Shown: positions 1 through 8,406 of the stretch, piece by piece
How positions within the stretch are numbered: position 1 is the stretch's first letter
Layout: every line of letters begins with the position of its first letter
Assembly: GCA_900618425.1 (NCBI GenBank)
Contig: UZAN01049305.1
Span: 1 to 13,268 of the forward strand
Direction of reading: 5' to 3'
Length of the DNA stretch: 13,268 bases
DNA from: Echinostoma caproni
Lineage: Eukaryota > Platyhelminthes > Trematoda > Plagiorchiida > Echinostomatidae
The notes under the pieces: generated by a model
Databases searched by the model: none
What the model saw: the letters and a program-made list of their open reading frames with translations, nothing else
What the model was told of the DNA's origin: nothing
Position numbers and translations under genes: made by a program

Positions 1-960
1 TCTGCCAACTGGGAGTAGATCGATGTCGCTATCGTCGCACGAGGATAGAGCTGTTTCAAGGGCTAAATCTATGACGAAGTTAAATAGAAACGAAGAGCGA
101 TGGCAACTGTGACGAACACCACTTTCTGTGGTGAACTCGGGCGAAGATGTGCCGTGAGCTCGGACTCGGTTTCGGTTATTATTGAAGAGGAATTGTAATA
201 TTGAAACAAACCTCTCGGGCACATCTTTTATGGAAAGGCAGCGCCAGAGTTTAGAGCGGTCGACTGAGTCGAAAGGCGCTTTCAGGTCGAGGAAGACAGA
301 TTGTGGGTCAACGAAAAGAATGTCAGTGCTCCAGAGCTGGACGGAAAGTGAAGATATGGTGAATACAACCTCGACCAGGTCTGGAATCAGCCTGGTTCTC
401 ACCATTGCCCTCTTCACGAGCGGCAGACATTCGACGGAGTATGATTCCGGCGAGAAGTTTAGAGGTAATGTTGGTTAAAATAATTCCTCTGTGGTTTTCA
501 CGATAGGACCTGTCTCGTTTCTTGTAAATCGGTATGATCACCGATTCACACTACTCACTTGCAACTCGTTCTCTTCCCACATTGAACCCAGGAGTTTTAT
601 TAACTCCAAAAGCAAGGCTGAACCTGCGTTCCTTTAAAACCGATGGGGACATCCCGTCGGGACCGGAAGCCCTATATTTTTTTCGAGACAGCTTATTTCT
701 CAGGGTCACCTTCATTTCAGATGGAGGACTGATGTCAACTGGCAGTATTTGCAAAGTTAAACCGGGTGTGGGGTGGTCTTATGCAGACGAAGACCAGCTG
801 AACTGAGCCTTAACATTCTAGACGGCGTTCCTGATGAAGAATCAGTGTGCCGTAGGGCTCCTTAATTATCTCACATACGCCTGCTTTCCTTGGACCTGTG
901 CTCCTAATTAATCGTCAAAGATTGCGACTATTACCGATAGTCGCAGCCTTCTCCATCTCT
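1..960 (-). pseudogene. Reverse transcriptase (N-terminal two thirds) of the RTE-like LINE
   Basis: On the minus strand the linker EMEKAATIGNSRN is followed by TGPRKAGVCEIIKE (about 900-860). Then come ASGPDGMSPSVL (about 670), the fingers block PIYKKRDRSYRENHRGIILT (about 535-475) and ENQADSRPGRGCIHHIFTF (about 395-340). After a frame change, a continuous open frame runs from about 315 to 1. It holds motif A as FLDLKAPFDSVDRSKLW, then IKDVPERFVSIL and FLFNFVIDLALETALSS. Motif B, normally RQGC-x-x-SP, reads RHSCHRSS and has lost its key Gln-Gly and Pro. The YADD motif lies beyond the window edge. The enzyme would copy the element's RNA at a nicked target. At least three frameshifts or stops make it non-functional. 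Confidence 0.88.
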
Positions 961-1329
961 CTTTACACCTTCCTATCCACCACTTCTCGTGGTCATTCTT
1001 CAGACTTTTGATGAGTTGGCGTTTGAGGAATTTGCGCGCTTTGTTGTATTTCGAATTCGAAGGAATGGCTTTGCAAGCATTCAGCAGGGCAACCGAGGTC
1101 GGGAAGACTCACCGTTTTTTGTTTGATCGTCTGCCAGAGTCTGACTTTGTTTTGATCGACGTTTTAATTTCTTCCTTGATTGCAGTCCAGTATTCACTGA
1201 ATCCTCCGGCTGATGGTTAACCGAGTGACGATCTGATAGTTCCGCTTCGAACGCCGATTTGCAACCATTGCTCACGCCGTGTTGTGGGCATCCGTTTTCG
1301 GCGGCTTTTCTGCAGTTGTTTACTAGGCG

Positions 1330-2123
1330 TTAGGAGAACCTCGCTCGTAGCAGAGCATGTTTCGTGTCCACGGGTGTAGACTAGTAAGAGTGGCAGTCTT
1401 CAGTATATCTCCGCCAGCGGTGGCTGATGGCGATGCGGTCGATCTGAGTCCAGCGCTGTGAAGAAGTTGGCGGTATCCATGTAATGCGGTGACATCTTTT
1501 GTGCGAGAAGTTCTTGCTTGACAGAAACAGTACGTGGTCAGCACAAAGGTGAAGTATGCGTTCCCCATTGCCAGTTCTGTTGGCTGGGATTGCATGCGGA
1601 CCACCAAGTGGCCTCTCTGATTCGTTCAGGGATCCCACTTTAGTCTCCAGCGGCTACCACAATATTCGTTGACCGAACACTTTGGAGCAGTTGAGAGAGA
1701 TCCTTGCAGAATTCATCCTTTATTTCTGGTGAACCGCAATCTGTCGGTGCATAGGCAGATACGACAAATAAGCATCGACGCTTCGTTCTGTAGCTGTTTA
1801 CCCGTACTGAAACATCCAAGGTCGGCTGTTAACCGGGATCCAATCCAGAAGTGAACGCTCGGCCTTGACACTTAGCACAATCCCAACACCGCGAGCTTCG
1901 GATGTTGAATCACCTAACACAAAGAGAGTGAAGCTTGAGGATGAGGTTGAATCTGGCGAACGCAAGGAGATAATTTAAGTAGGATCTTGTCTCGTGTTTT
2001 GGAGACATAGCATACATCTAAATTGAAGGTTACAAGTGTTCTAGCTAAGGCAGCTTGTGGATCGATCTGGTAGAGTGTGTGGACCTTAAACGAGGCGAAG
2101 TGGAAGGGAGATTTTGGTTTCAA
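1330..2123 (-). pseudogene. AP-like endonuclease domain of the RTE-like LINE, inactivated
   Basis: This domain would nick target DNA to prime reverse transcription. The N-terminal strand is visible as SPFHFASFKVHTL followed by ALARTLVTFNLDVCYVSKTR (minus, about 2115-1985), where the last block corresponds to the conserved SET-R motif. Further down come KVGSLNESE, RTGNGERILHLCADHVLFL and SSQRWTQIDRIAISHRW (minus, about 1640-1410), which are typical of the family's second half. The expected GDFN motif is broken. At about 1643-1655 the minus strand reads NIVVAAGD, then a stop and a frame change before KVGSLNESE. The late catalytic S-D-H motif appears as TKHALLRARF, with the aspartate lost. Several frameshifts separate the pieces. 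The domain assignment is secure; activity is excluded by these lesions. Confidence 0.85.
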
Positions 2124-2149
2124 AAATCTGATAGCCTCCGAGTGGTTGG

Positions 2150-2943
2150 CCTCATTAATTGATCACTGAGTGATAGGTAGCGCAAACAGGATTCAGCCGT
2201 TAAGGTACGGGAGTGAGAAGAAGAAGTGAACTGTTGAGAAAGATGGTTTTCCAAATGGGAACCTAAAACTTTTGGCATTGCATACTTTGCGGTTACCCAC
2301 ACTGACGGAGGGGTTTTTTGGGGGGAACCTAAACCGGGGTATTCCACTCAAAAGTCTGACTCACAAGGCAGTGGGGCGTAAATAAAACGCGGGAGCGTGA
2401 ACGAAGAACCCGTGTGGGAGCTTCTGGAGACCTGTCTCGCAAGGCCTTCGGGTTTCGGTTCAGTGTTGTTTTGCTGGTGCTTTGGTTATCGGTTTGCCTT
2501 TCGGGATCGGCCCTTATCCTCATGCACCCAATGAGACAAGCGGAACACGGACGGGACAGCACCTTGTTGGCTAGGGACTGCCCAGCTTGGGCGGGCGGTA
2601 GCTGTCCAATGAAGTGCGAAGACTTCTCCCACCGTCGAAAGGAAGCCCCAGGTACCCCGCTCCTACATCTATCTAGTGGGGGTCTTTCGACCGGTAAACT
2701 GCCCCTCACAGTGTTTATTTACTCGAGTGACCTCTCCGGGGGCGGGTGTGGATAGAAAAAGGAAGCCAGGAGGTACCCAAGCAGCTGGCCTTGTGAGACT
2801 GATCTCCGTCTGGCCTCTACCCGTTGACCTTTCAGGCATGATTGGATCTGCGGCTGTGAGGAGCCATCCTGTATAGCTCACAAGGGCATTCAGGCGCGCA
2901 AGCTATCACACCACGTCAAGGTTCAGTCTCGTCGTGATGGCCC
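2150..2943 (-). other. 5' leader (UTR) of the RTE-like LINE
   Basis: This stretch lies upstream of the endonuclease on the minus strand. It is visibly more GC-rich than the rest of the window, especially 2380-2880. It contains open frames on both strands (2709-2329 minus, 2414-2755 plus), but none shows a recognisable domain, so I treat them as GC-driven chance frames. The frame 2347-2120 on minus runs up to the endonuclease start and may be decayed N-terminal coding sequence. The outer end, near 2943, is set by loss of similarity to the element as I remember it and by a nested stem at 2861-2943. The exact 5' boundary is uncertain. Confidence 0.5.
2861..2943 (-). other. Nested stem structure at the 5' end of the LINE leader
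   Basis: An 8-bp outer stem pairs 2861-2868 (plus GAGCCATC) with 2936-2943 (plus GATGGCCC), with one G-T pair in the minus-strand RNA. Inside it, 2871-2880 (GTATAGCTCA) pairs with about 2901-2910 (AGCTATCAC), giving seven to nine pairs with a bulge. The position at the very start of the presumed transcript suggests a structured leader RNA. Pairing is seen in the sequence; any function is inference. Confidence 0.4.
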
Positions 2944-3931
2944 AGTAGTTTCAGGTTGAACAAATCCCAGTTGGTCGATCCTTTTCCCTCTTTTCAACCG
3001 CTTAGTCAAAGGTATTACACACCACAGAGCGGGAATGTTAAGGTTGTAATGTTGTTCAAATGAATTTTCGAGTTTCAAACCGAAAGGCTGTTTTCATTGT
3101 GATTGTACCTCAAAGCTGTTCTTTCAGGCGCTTCGTTTAGTCAGTTGTGCAGTCGTGAAGCAACAGGCTCAAGTTACAATCCAGTCAAAAATCATTGGTG
3201 AATAAACTGTCCGCCTCACCGTTTTTGTTACAACCAAAACCTCGTATGGCTCCAGTGGTAGTTGATTGTGTTACCACTGCACCATCCAGGTCACATATTG
3301 GCTCACTAAAATTGCCGCGGTCCTTTTGTGTGGATGTCGAGAATAAGTACCGGTCACTGAGTCAACATGTGAGGTGGTGAAACAGTATGCCGCCAGTTGA
3401 TTTCACTAAACAAACGCTTAAACGAACGAGAGCCAATCGGTCTCCTGTGGCCAGGTAACCGAGTTTTCCCTCACTAGATGAAGTTGCTGAACACTAAGGC
3501 ATTGAGTGTTCCACTTCACATTTCTGCGTCACGATTCGCAGAATGAGTAGACTGCAAAGTCGAATGAGCCTATTGTTCTCATATCTCCATCCGGGATCTG
3601 AACTCTGACGTCTTGAGTAACAATTCGCACAAGTTATCATTTGTATGGGCATGATGCTGCCCCTGAACGAGAGCACAGTCTTTCTATATACAAATATGGG
3701 ATAGCGATAACTTAGTTCGAACTTCAAAACCCATGACCACAAGCATTCATCAGACAGACAGTGAAGCACATCTCTGAAACACGATCCCCAGTCGTAACTG
3801 GGTCATTTTTCTATCACGAACCGCTGGATCAATCTGAAGCCTCAAACTGTGCACAAAAAAACATTGGGTTTACCTGATTGCACTATGTGTTAAGTACACA
3901 CGCATAATTGACCCGTCACTATTTGTGCCAA

Positions 3932-3936
<5 letters not shown>
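2944..3936. other. Unrecognised intergenic or intronic DNA
   Basis: No recognisable gene is seen on either strand. The longest frame is 3769-3494 on minus (91 codons). It has no domain, a cysteine- and aromatic-rich composition and no splice signals that I trust. A B-box-like string (GAGTTCAGATCC on minus, about 3592-3603) lies inside it, which hints that part of this stretch may be an old SINE. A separate hairpin lies at 3253-3279. Confidence 0.5.
3253..3279. repeat. Short inverted repeat (8-bp arms, 11-nt loop)
   Basis: CAGTGGTA at 3253-3260 is followed after 11 bases by its exact reverse complement TACCACTG at 3272-3279. On the minus strand the same place reads TGGTGCAGTGGTAACAC, which resembles a tRNA A-box with its D-arm. 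I could not find a convincing B-box at the right distance, so the SINE reading is weak. Confidence 0.45.

Positions 3937-3968
<32 letters not shown>
3937..3968. repeat. (GT)16 microsatellite
   Basis: This is an uninterrupted run of 16 GT units. It is followed by a shorter interrupted GT-rich stretch at about 3981-3998. It is likely length-polymorphic; no function is implied. Confidence 0.98.
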
Positions 3969-3969
<1 letters not shown>

Positions 3970-4252
3970 TATTTGACGCGTGCGTAGGTGTGTGTGTGCT
4001 ATGAGTAGACCACATCTTCACAATGATGACTTCACATATTTCGTGTGATTCACTTGTCTGTCCATCTATCTGGAGGAGACCCGTGATTTACGGCGTTGAG
4101 GGAATTTCATTCCAACCTGTTAGTGACAATCGAATTGGGAATATTTGAAATCAGTCGACCCCCACCTTCACCCCTGTTATGTGTTTGTATTTAAATACCC
4201 GATAAATCATTATTTTATTCCTCGTGTTGTTTTTGCTAAACAACCGCGAAAG

Positions 4253-4346
4253 ATGAACCCAACTAAACCTGATGGTTTGACCGGTATTGAAACCAAAAGT
4301 GTCCCACTACCATCGTGGTTCCTTCGGCGATCGTTTTTGAGCAAAT
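4253..4346 (+). CDS. Candidate first coding exon (unrecognised protein)
   Basis: An ATG at 4253 with A at -3 opens a frame of 31 codons plus one base. It runs into a good 5' splice site, GTGAGTAG at 4347-4354. The peptide begins MNPTKPDGLTGIETK and ends WFLRRSFLSK. Without splicing, the frame stops immediately at the TAG inside the donor, as expected if the exon truly ends there. I do not recognise the peptide, and no domain, signal peptide or membrane segment is visible. The frame is also open upstream to 4145, so the start is not certain. The exon ends in phase 1. No downstream exon with matching phase could be picked with confidence; the candidate at 11883 fits only in its less protein-like frame. 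A chance ORF next to a chance donor is a serious alternative. Confidence 0.22.
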
Positions 4347-4354
4347 GTGAGTAG

Positions 4355-4801
4355 TTCGTTTTTTTCTTTCTGATCGTGAAAGTGAATCGTTAAGTTAGGC
4401 TGTGTGTCAATCTCTCCAGCTAGTTGTTGGCAATAGAGGATGACACCTAAAAGCTTTTTGAGATAGGAAATACGGCAAATTTACAGGTGTTGATCAAACT
4501 CGTGCAATATGAAATTACATTTCGCTTTCCATCATCCCACTTGTATATTCAGTGCTATGAATGAACTTTATCTCTCACTTTTATGCTCTTGGTTCTCTTC
4601 TATCACCGTTTAAAGTTTGCGCGACCCTAAGTGTCGTGATAAAATTTGTAGGAGTTCGAAAGTTACAGCTCGTATTTGGAAAATATTTTATTACAAATCA
4701 GCATAGAAATTCATTATTTCTACGTGTGTATCATAATTGTGACCAATATTGGTAACATAACTCTAATTACGTTTATTACTGCACTTTTGTTATCTTACAA
4801 A
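4355..4801. other. AT-rich DNA with no recognised gene
   Basis: A 64-codon frame (4561-4755, plus) is AT-driven, rich in Phe, Leu and Val, and matches nothing I know. No RNA gene or repeat is evident apart from the left edge of the inverted-repeat unit that starts at 4802. Confidence 0.5.
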
Positions 4802-5014
4802 TATTGATTTGAACTGACAATCACACACGCACCTTCCATGCCCGATGGGTCCGGAGTTCAAATCCTGGACAGTCCGACAGTGGATATGCACTATTGATGC
4901 ACTCTAACAAAAGCAATATTCGAGTCTAGTGCTTCCGATTGCGTATTGTGGAATTGATGTACTGAGAATTTTGCGTGAAGGTGAAGTTCGAAGGATTGTC
5001 AGTTCAAATCAATA
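4802..5014. repeat. 213-bp unit bounded by 21-bp perfect inverted repeats (MITE- or SINE-pair-like)
   Basis: The left arm at 4802-4822 (begins TATTGATTTGAACTG) and the right arm at 4994-5014 (begins GATTGTCAGTTCAAA) are exact reverse complements over 21 bases. They are separated by 171 bp. Similarity may fade outward, and a short CACCTTC string recurs just inside both arms. The interior holds a tRNA B-box-like string, GTTCAAATCC at 4857-4866, and no ORF. It could be a non-autonomous DNA transposon, or two retroposon tails inserted head to head. I could not define a clean target-site duplication. The repeat is seen directly; its class is inference. Confidence 0.6.
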
Positions 5015-6384
5015 AATATCAATTATCCCACACTACTACTCACAAGTAACTGAGTTAAATACGAATCTCACAAATGATACACCAAAGACCGTCGTCTATG
5101 TCGGGATGTTGTATGCTTTATTGCCATTCGACCAGTAGAAGTAATACCATGAGTGGATATTACTACAGATATGTTGCGTCTGATGAGTGAAAATCTCATA
5201 CATTCCCGTGATTGAGGCTCGAAACTCAAACTTCGCGGGGTGGGGGGCGATGGAAAGTGATGAAAGTTAGGGTGTTGCACGAGTTTGATCAATACCTGTA
5301 TCGGGACATAATTGTATTGGTTGTGTTTGTTTGCGCTTGTTCGTTACTCTAACGAAACTTTCGAAACTCTAAGCTCAACGGTCAGTGTCATTTTCTGTGA
5401 TAGTCACGGGGAATTGTATTAACCTATGATTGGGAACCTGCAAATCAGGTCACGTGAAGGATTTTTCATTCAAATACATATGCATTAAAAAGAGCTCCCG
5501 TACGATCTGCCCTTTTAGTGTGTACTGTAAAACAGAAACCCGAATAACTATTTTTGCAAATATCTGTCACGTTATTGGTCGACAAACACATCTACACGTA
5601 GGAGTGTAAGACAATGGTTTTTTGGTGTATTCACTCATCGGACATGTGATTACAATAATCATTGACAACCGGAACTGAAAGCAGTGAAGTCGACCAGGTT
5701 TTATTCAGAACTGAAAACAGACGAGATTGTTTGTCCTGATAGAGCCCATACAAGCACGCTATTCGTAGGGCCGTTTCGTTTTGATAGTTGTGGTAACTCC
5801 AAACGGAATACACTTACCGTGCCCTACAGCGTTATCTCAAGAGATGGAAAGCTGGATACTTTTGTGATGTGAATAGTTATCATCAATGGAACAGAACGTG
5901 AAGAATAATTAAAGGTGTATACAAGCGTAATGTCTTGGATCTTCCCACCCGTTCCGCTCATTCCAATCAGCGTACTGACTCACTGTTTTCGATAGCTCGG
6001 TCACTCGTTGAAAATGCCTTGTCAGTGCACACATCAATACATACCCAGTTTATGATTGCCGCATACGGTTGAAGGATGACAACCAGTTAATGGCTGGTCC
6101 ACGAAAGGGTGAAAGACTGTATTAGAAAAACAGCTTTCATAGTTTAAGCTTGTGTTAGCTAGAAGTCTTGAACATCTACATTTGGAAAACCTGAAAATTT
6201 AGCTGGTCACCAGGCCCAGTTTTGAACCTGCTTAGTCTTCTTCATATCCGAACAAATATCAATAAATGCCAACCCTTTTGAGGAATCGATTTCCGGGTTT
6301 TGCAACCCCTGAGATATGACACTCATTACGAAACGGGATCATAGCTCTTGCTCTAGAACACATCAGTGACTGCCTGGTTGGTTG
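5015..6384. other. Unrecognised DNA, possible decayed SINE-like sequence at the left
   Basis: No gene can be supported. On the minus strand, 5228-5205 contains GAGTTTCGAGCC, a degenerate tRNA B-box, followed by about 200 bp leading into the inverted repeat at 5014. This could be the body of a tRNA-derived SINE, but no A-box was found at the proper distance. Frames at 5684-5872 (plus) and 5813-5631 (minus) overlap each other and resemble nothing I know. Confidence 0.4.
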
Positions 6385-6960
6385 ACAACATACAGGCAGT
6401 CGAACATGCCCTAAGTTCCTTTTCGATCGAAGTTTTTAGGTATGATACGTGCTTTGCACCAACCCGGTGCATTAATGCGATATCTGCGAGACTATCGTGA
6501 CATCCGACTATTCCTTAAAGGAAGAAATTGCATCTCTGCGATTCGAGGTTGCGATCAATATCTAGCCTCTTTGTATTGAGCATTCTAACCACCGATGTAT
6601 CCGAAGCACTGGTCGTGTCTGGTAGAAATATGGCGAGAGAAATGATGAGGTGTGTTCGGTGCAGATATTCGTTCTCTAAAAGAAGTAAGCATTCTACATC
6701 GCCTCCGATGGCTTGCTCACATTTTCTGCATGCCCATCCATCCTATACCTTTCCGCGCTCTCTTTCATTGTGCTGAGCGAGTTTGGAAGAAACATTGTGA
6801 CCCTCATAGAATGACACGGTGTCGATGTCTAAAGAAGCTACATTCAGATTTGACTTCAGTTGGTGCAACCCACTAATCACGTTAGGCCCAATTAGATGAG
6901 GATTGTCGTTACTTAGACAAAATAAGAGATATGGCTCAGAACAGAATTTAATCGCGAGAA
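6385..6960 (+). pseudogene. Old fragment of RTE-like LINE, RT C-terminal region
   Basis: In shifting plus-strand frames the fragment reads VDNIQAVEHALSSFSIEV and DTCFAPTRC (about 6390-6470). These match the block after YADD in this LINE family. They are followed by YRDIRLFLKGR (about 6494-6525), NHRCIRSTGRVW (about 6588-6623) and LHRLRWLAHIF (about 6697-6729). Next come WKKHCDPHRMTRC and HSDLTSVGATH, and finally LDKIRDMAQNR (about 6919-6951). The order matches the copy at 7353-8252 block for block, with at least three frameshifts and stops. The spacing between FAPTRC and RDIRLF is shorter than in that copy, so an internal deletion is likely. Divergence is clearly greater than in the neighbour, so this is an older insertion. 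The upstream limit near 6385 is uncertain. Confidence 0.78.
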
Positions 6961-7169
6961 TCTTTTTGAAATCCCGTGCCTCTTAAACAACAGCGAACTA
7001 ACGCACAAATATATCAAATAGTGTACGTGGAATAAAGAAACAATTATTGTTCCTGCTGTTCGCTGCATTGATTTGACCTTCTTTCACACTGCTTTTCATT
7101 CGAACCCCAATTCCACTCCTCTTCTGTTATTCTTTTTATTGCTCTGGTCACAACCTTGCTCTCAAGCTT

Positions 7170-7250
7170 GATATATATATATATATAAACATATATATAT
7201 ATCTGTGAATATACATGTATACATATATTTATATATATATATAGAGAGAG
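7170..7250. repeat. AT-rich simple repeat, (AT)n with interruptions
   Basis: Two main (AT)n runs (about 7171-7187 and 7190-7202) are followed by an ATAC/TATA-rich stretch, a third run at about 7227-7243 and a short AG run. It lies about 100 bp before the LINE insertion at 7353. Confidence 0.95.
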
Positions 7251-7339
7251 ATAAAAATTATGAATCCTTTATGCTTCCACCTTAAATAATGAAACAAACG
7301 GTATATAAAGAGCAAGTGGAAATACAATACGCACCCTGC

Positions 7340-7352
7340 ACTATTACACATA
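7340..7352 (+). repeat. Left target-site duplication (13 bp)
   Basis: ACTATTACACATA here is identical to 8407-8419. The two copies bracket the truncated LINE exactly: coding similarity begins at 7353, and the second copy follows directly on the element's ACTGAA tail. Confidence 0.9.
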
Positions 7353-8252
7353 GCCCAATCCTCGTGCAAGGATAGTGGCATGGATTTACTCCCGAGTGGC
7401 AGGTTGTCTGATCTAGAGTACGCAGACGACATTGTGCTACAAAGTGAAGATCCAGGTAAGTTGCAAGCATTTCTGCATAACTTAATTGCCAGTGTAGCCA
7501 TATTCGGTACGCGTTTGGCACCTTCAAAGTGTAAAATGTTGCTACAGGACTGGGTTGGTCCAGCACCCAGCCTCACTCTAACTGGGGAAATGATAGAGCA
7601 GGTGGACAAATTTTGTTATTTGGGCAGCTACATTTCACCCGGTGAATGCATCACGGATGAAGTGTCAGCTCGCATACAAAAGTCTCCATTGGCATTTGCT
7701 AACATGAGACATCTGTGGCGCCGTCGCGACATCCGGCTGTCTGTGAAGGGTCGAGTGTATGCCGCGACAGTTCGGCCAGTCCTGCTGTACGGTGCAGAAA
7801 CTTGGCCATTAAGAAAACAGGATAAAGACAGTCTTTCGGTGTTCGAACACCGCTCTCTACGCAGCATTGCACGAATCTAGTGGGGTAGCCGGATGAGCAA
7901 TACTGAGGTAAGATGCAGTGTTTTGGGTAAATACGGTCGCCCACTGGAGCAAGTGGTCGACCTCCACAGATTACGTTGGCTGGGACATGTGTTACGCACG
8001 TCACCAAGTGGGTTACCACGGCGAGCAATGTTCGCCGAAGCAGATACCGAGTGGAAAAAAGCCAAGGATGGTCAAGCTAAGACCTGGCACGAGGGTGTGA
8101 AAACCCTAACCAGGAAACTGGGTCACATAGGTCCTGTTAGGCTCCCTGGCTGGGGACCTCGGGATGATCGTAACCGATGGTTAGAGACACTGAGTGATAT
8201 AGCTAGGTATCGCAACCAGTGGCTTTCGTGCATATTCTCAATTTCTCTGTAA
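7353..8252 (+). pseudogene. RT C-terminal half of RTE-like LINE, one amber codon
   Basis: A single frame runs from 7353 to the stop at 8250-8252, interrupted only by TAG at 7878-7880. The catalytic motif C is at 7413-7439 (LEYADDIVL; the YADD codons are 7419-7430). It is followed by FGTRLAPSKCKMLLQDW, CYLGSYISPGE and LWRRRDIRLSVKGRVYAATV. After the amber codon come RMSNTEVRCSVLG, LHRLRWLGHVLR, LPRRAMF and LPGWGPRDD. The stop sits where the family has a Trp-Trp pair (ARI-stop-WGS), so one TGG to TAG change explains it. The last 120 codons form an open frame of their own. The fingers and motif A are missing because of 5' truncation, so the fragment cannot polymerise DNA even if read through. 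Confidence 0.92.
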
Positions 8253-8406
8253 CCTTGGATCACTGAACTTCTCCATTTTCGGTTCGACTCTACTTTCAAC
8301 ATTCCTGTCTTTGTTCTATTCTTCATCGAAGTTGGGAGCCAAAAGACAGCAACCAAAACCGGCGCACGAATATGCGTGGTTAATGATTGTACAAACTGAA
8401 ACTGAA
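8253..8406 (+). other. 3' UTR and tandem tail of the RTE-like LINE
   Basis: This is non-coding sequence between the stop and the short ACTGAA tandem tail at the target-site duplication. RTE-clade LINEs typically end in short tandem repeats rather than long poly(A), and that is what is seen. Confidence 0.75.

Larger units (their letters stand above)
1..2943 (-). mobile_element. RTE-like non-LTR retrotransposon (LINE), degenerate, cut by window edge
   Basis: Reading the minus strand from 2943 down to 1 gives, in order, a GC-rich non-coding leader (about 2943-2150), an apurinic-type endonuclease domain (about 2123-1330), a basic linker (about 1280-780) and a reverse transcriptase (about 760-1). 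This is the normal order of a single-ORF RTE-like LINE. Matches are scattered over several frames, with many stops and small indels, so the copy is dead. The window ends at the peptide DLLPVGR, which in the related copy at 7353-8406 lies directly before LSDLEYADD, so the catalytic part of the RT and the 3' end lie outside. Domain order is seen in the sequence; the clade name comes from recollection of trematode LINEs and could be a neighbouring clade. Confidence 0.88.
7353..8406 (+). mobile_element. 5'-truncated RTE-like LINE with target-site duplication
   Basis: The insertion starts within the RT (AQSSCKDSGMDLLPSGR), runs through YADD and the C-terminal domain to a stop at 8250-8252, and continues in a short 3' UTR. 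It ends in a short tandem tail, GAACTGAAACTGAA, at about 8393-8406. A 13-bp perfect direct repeat flanks it (7340-7352 and 8407-8419). Truncation at the 5' end, a 3' tail of short tandem repeats and a target-site duplication are the hallmarks of target-primed reverse transcription. This copy is far better preserved than the fragments at 6385-6960 and 1-2943, so it is the youngest LINE insertion in the window. Confidence 0.93.

Noticed and set aside
2329..2709. 126-codon minus-strand frame rich in Arg and Ser
   Set aside because: It is in the sense direction of the LINE but upstream of the endonuclease, with no recognised domain; most likely 5' leader rather than a separate gene.
2414..2755. 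113-codon plus-strand frame with a hydrophobic N-terminal half resembling a signal peptide
   Set aside because: It lies antisense in the GC-rich leader of the RTE-like LINE, overlaps another long frame on minus, and shows no domain. Such frames are expected where GC is high.
3494..3769. 91-codon minus-strand frame as a possible gene
   Set aside because: It has no recognisable domain, no convincing start or splice context, and contains a degenerate B-box string; more likely non-coding or an old repeat.
3937..3968. (GT)n as a Z-DNA or regulatory element
   Set aside because: Dinucleotide runs of this length are common in animal genomes, and nothing next to it suggests a promoter.
5170..5195. 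CTGATGAG followed by GAAA on plus, the hallmark of a hammerhead ribozyme core
   Set aside because: Only one base separates the two core strings, so no stem II can form, and the flanks do not pair as stems I and III.
7229..7609. 126-codon minus-strand frame
   Set aside because: It is antisense to the YADD region of the LINE at 7353-8252 and is carried by codon bias of the sense strand.
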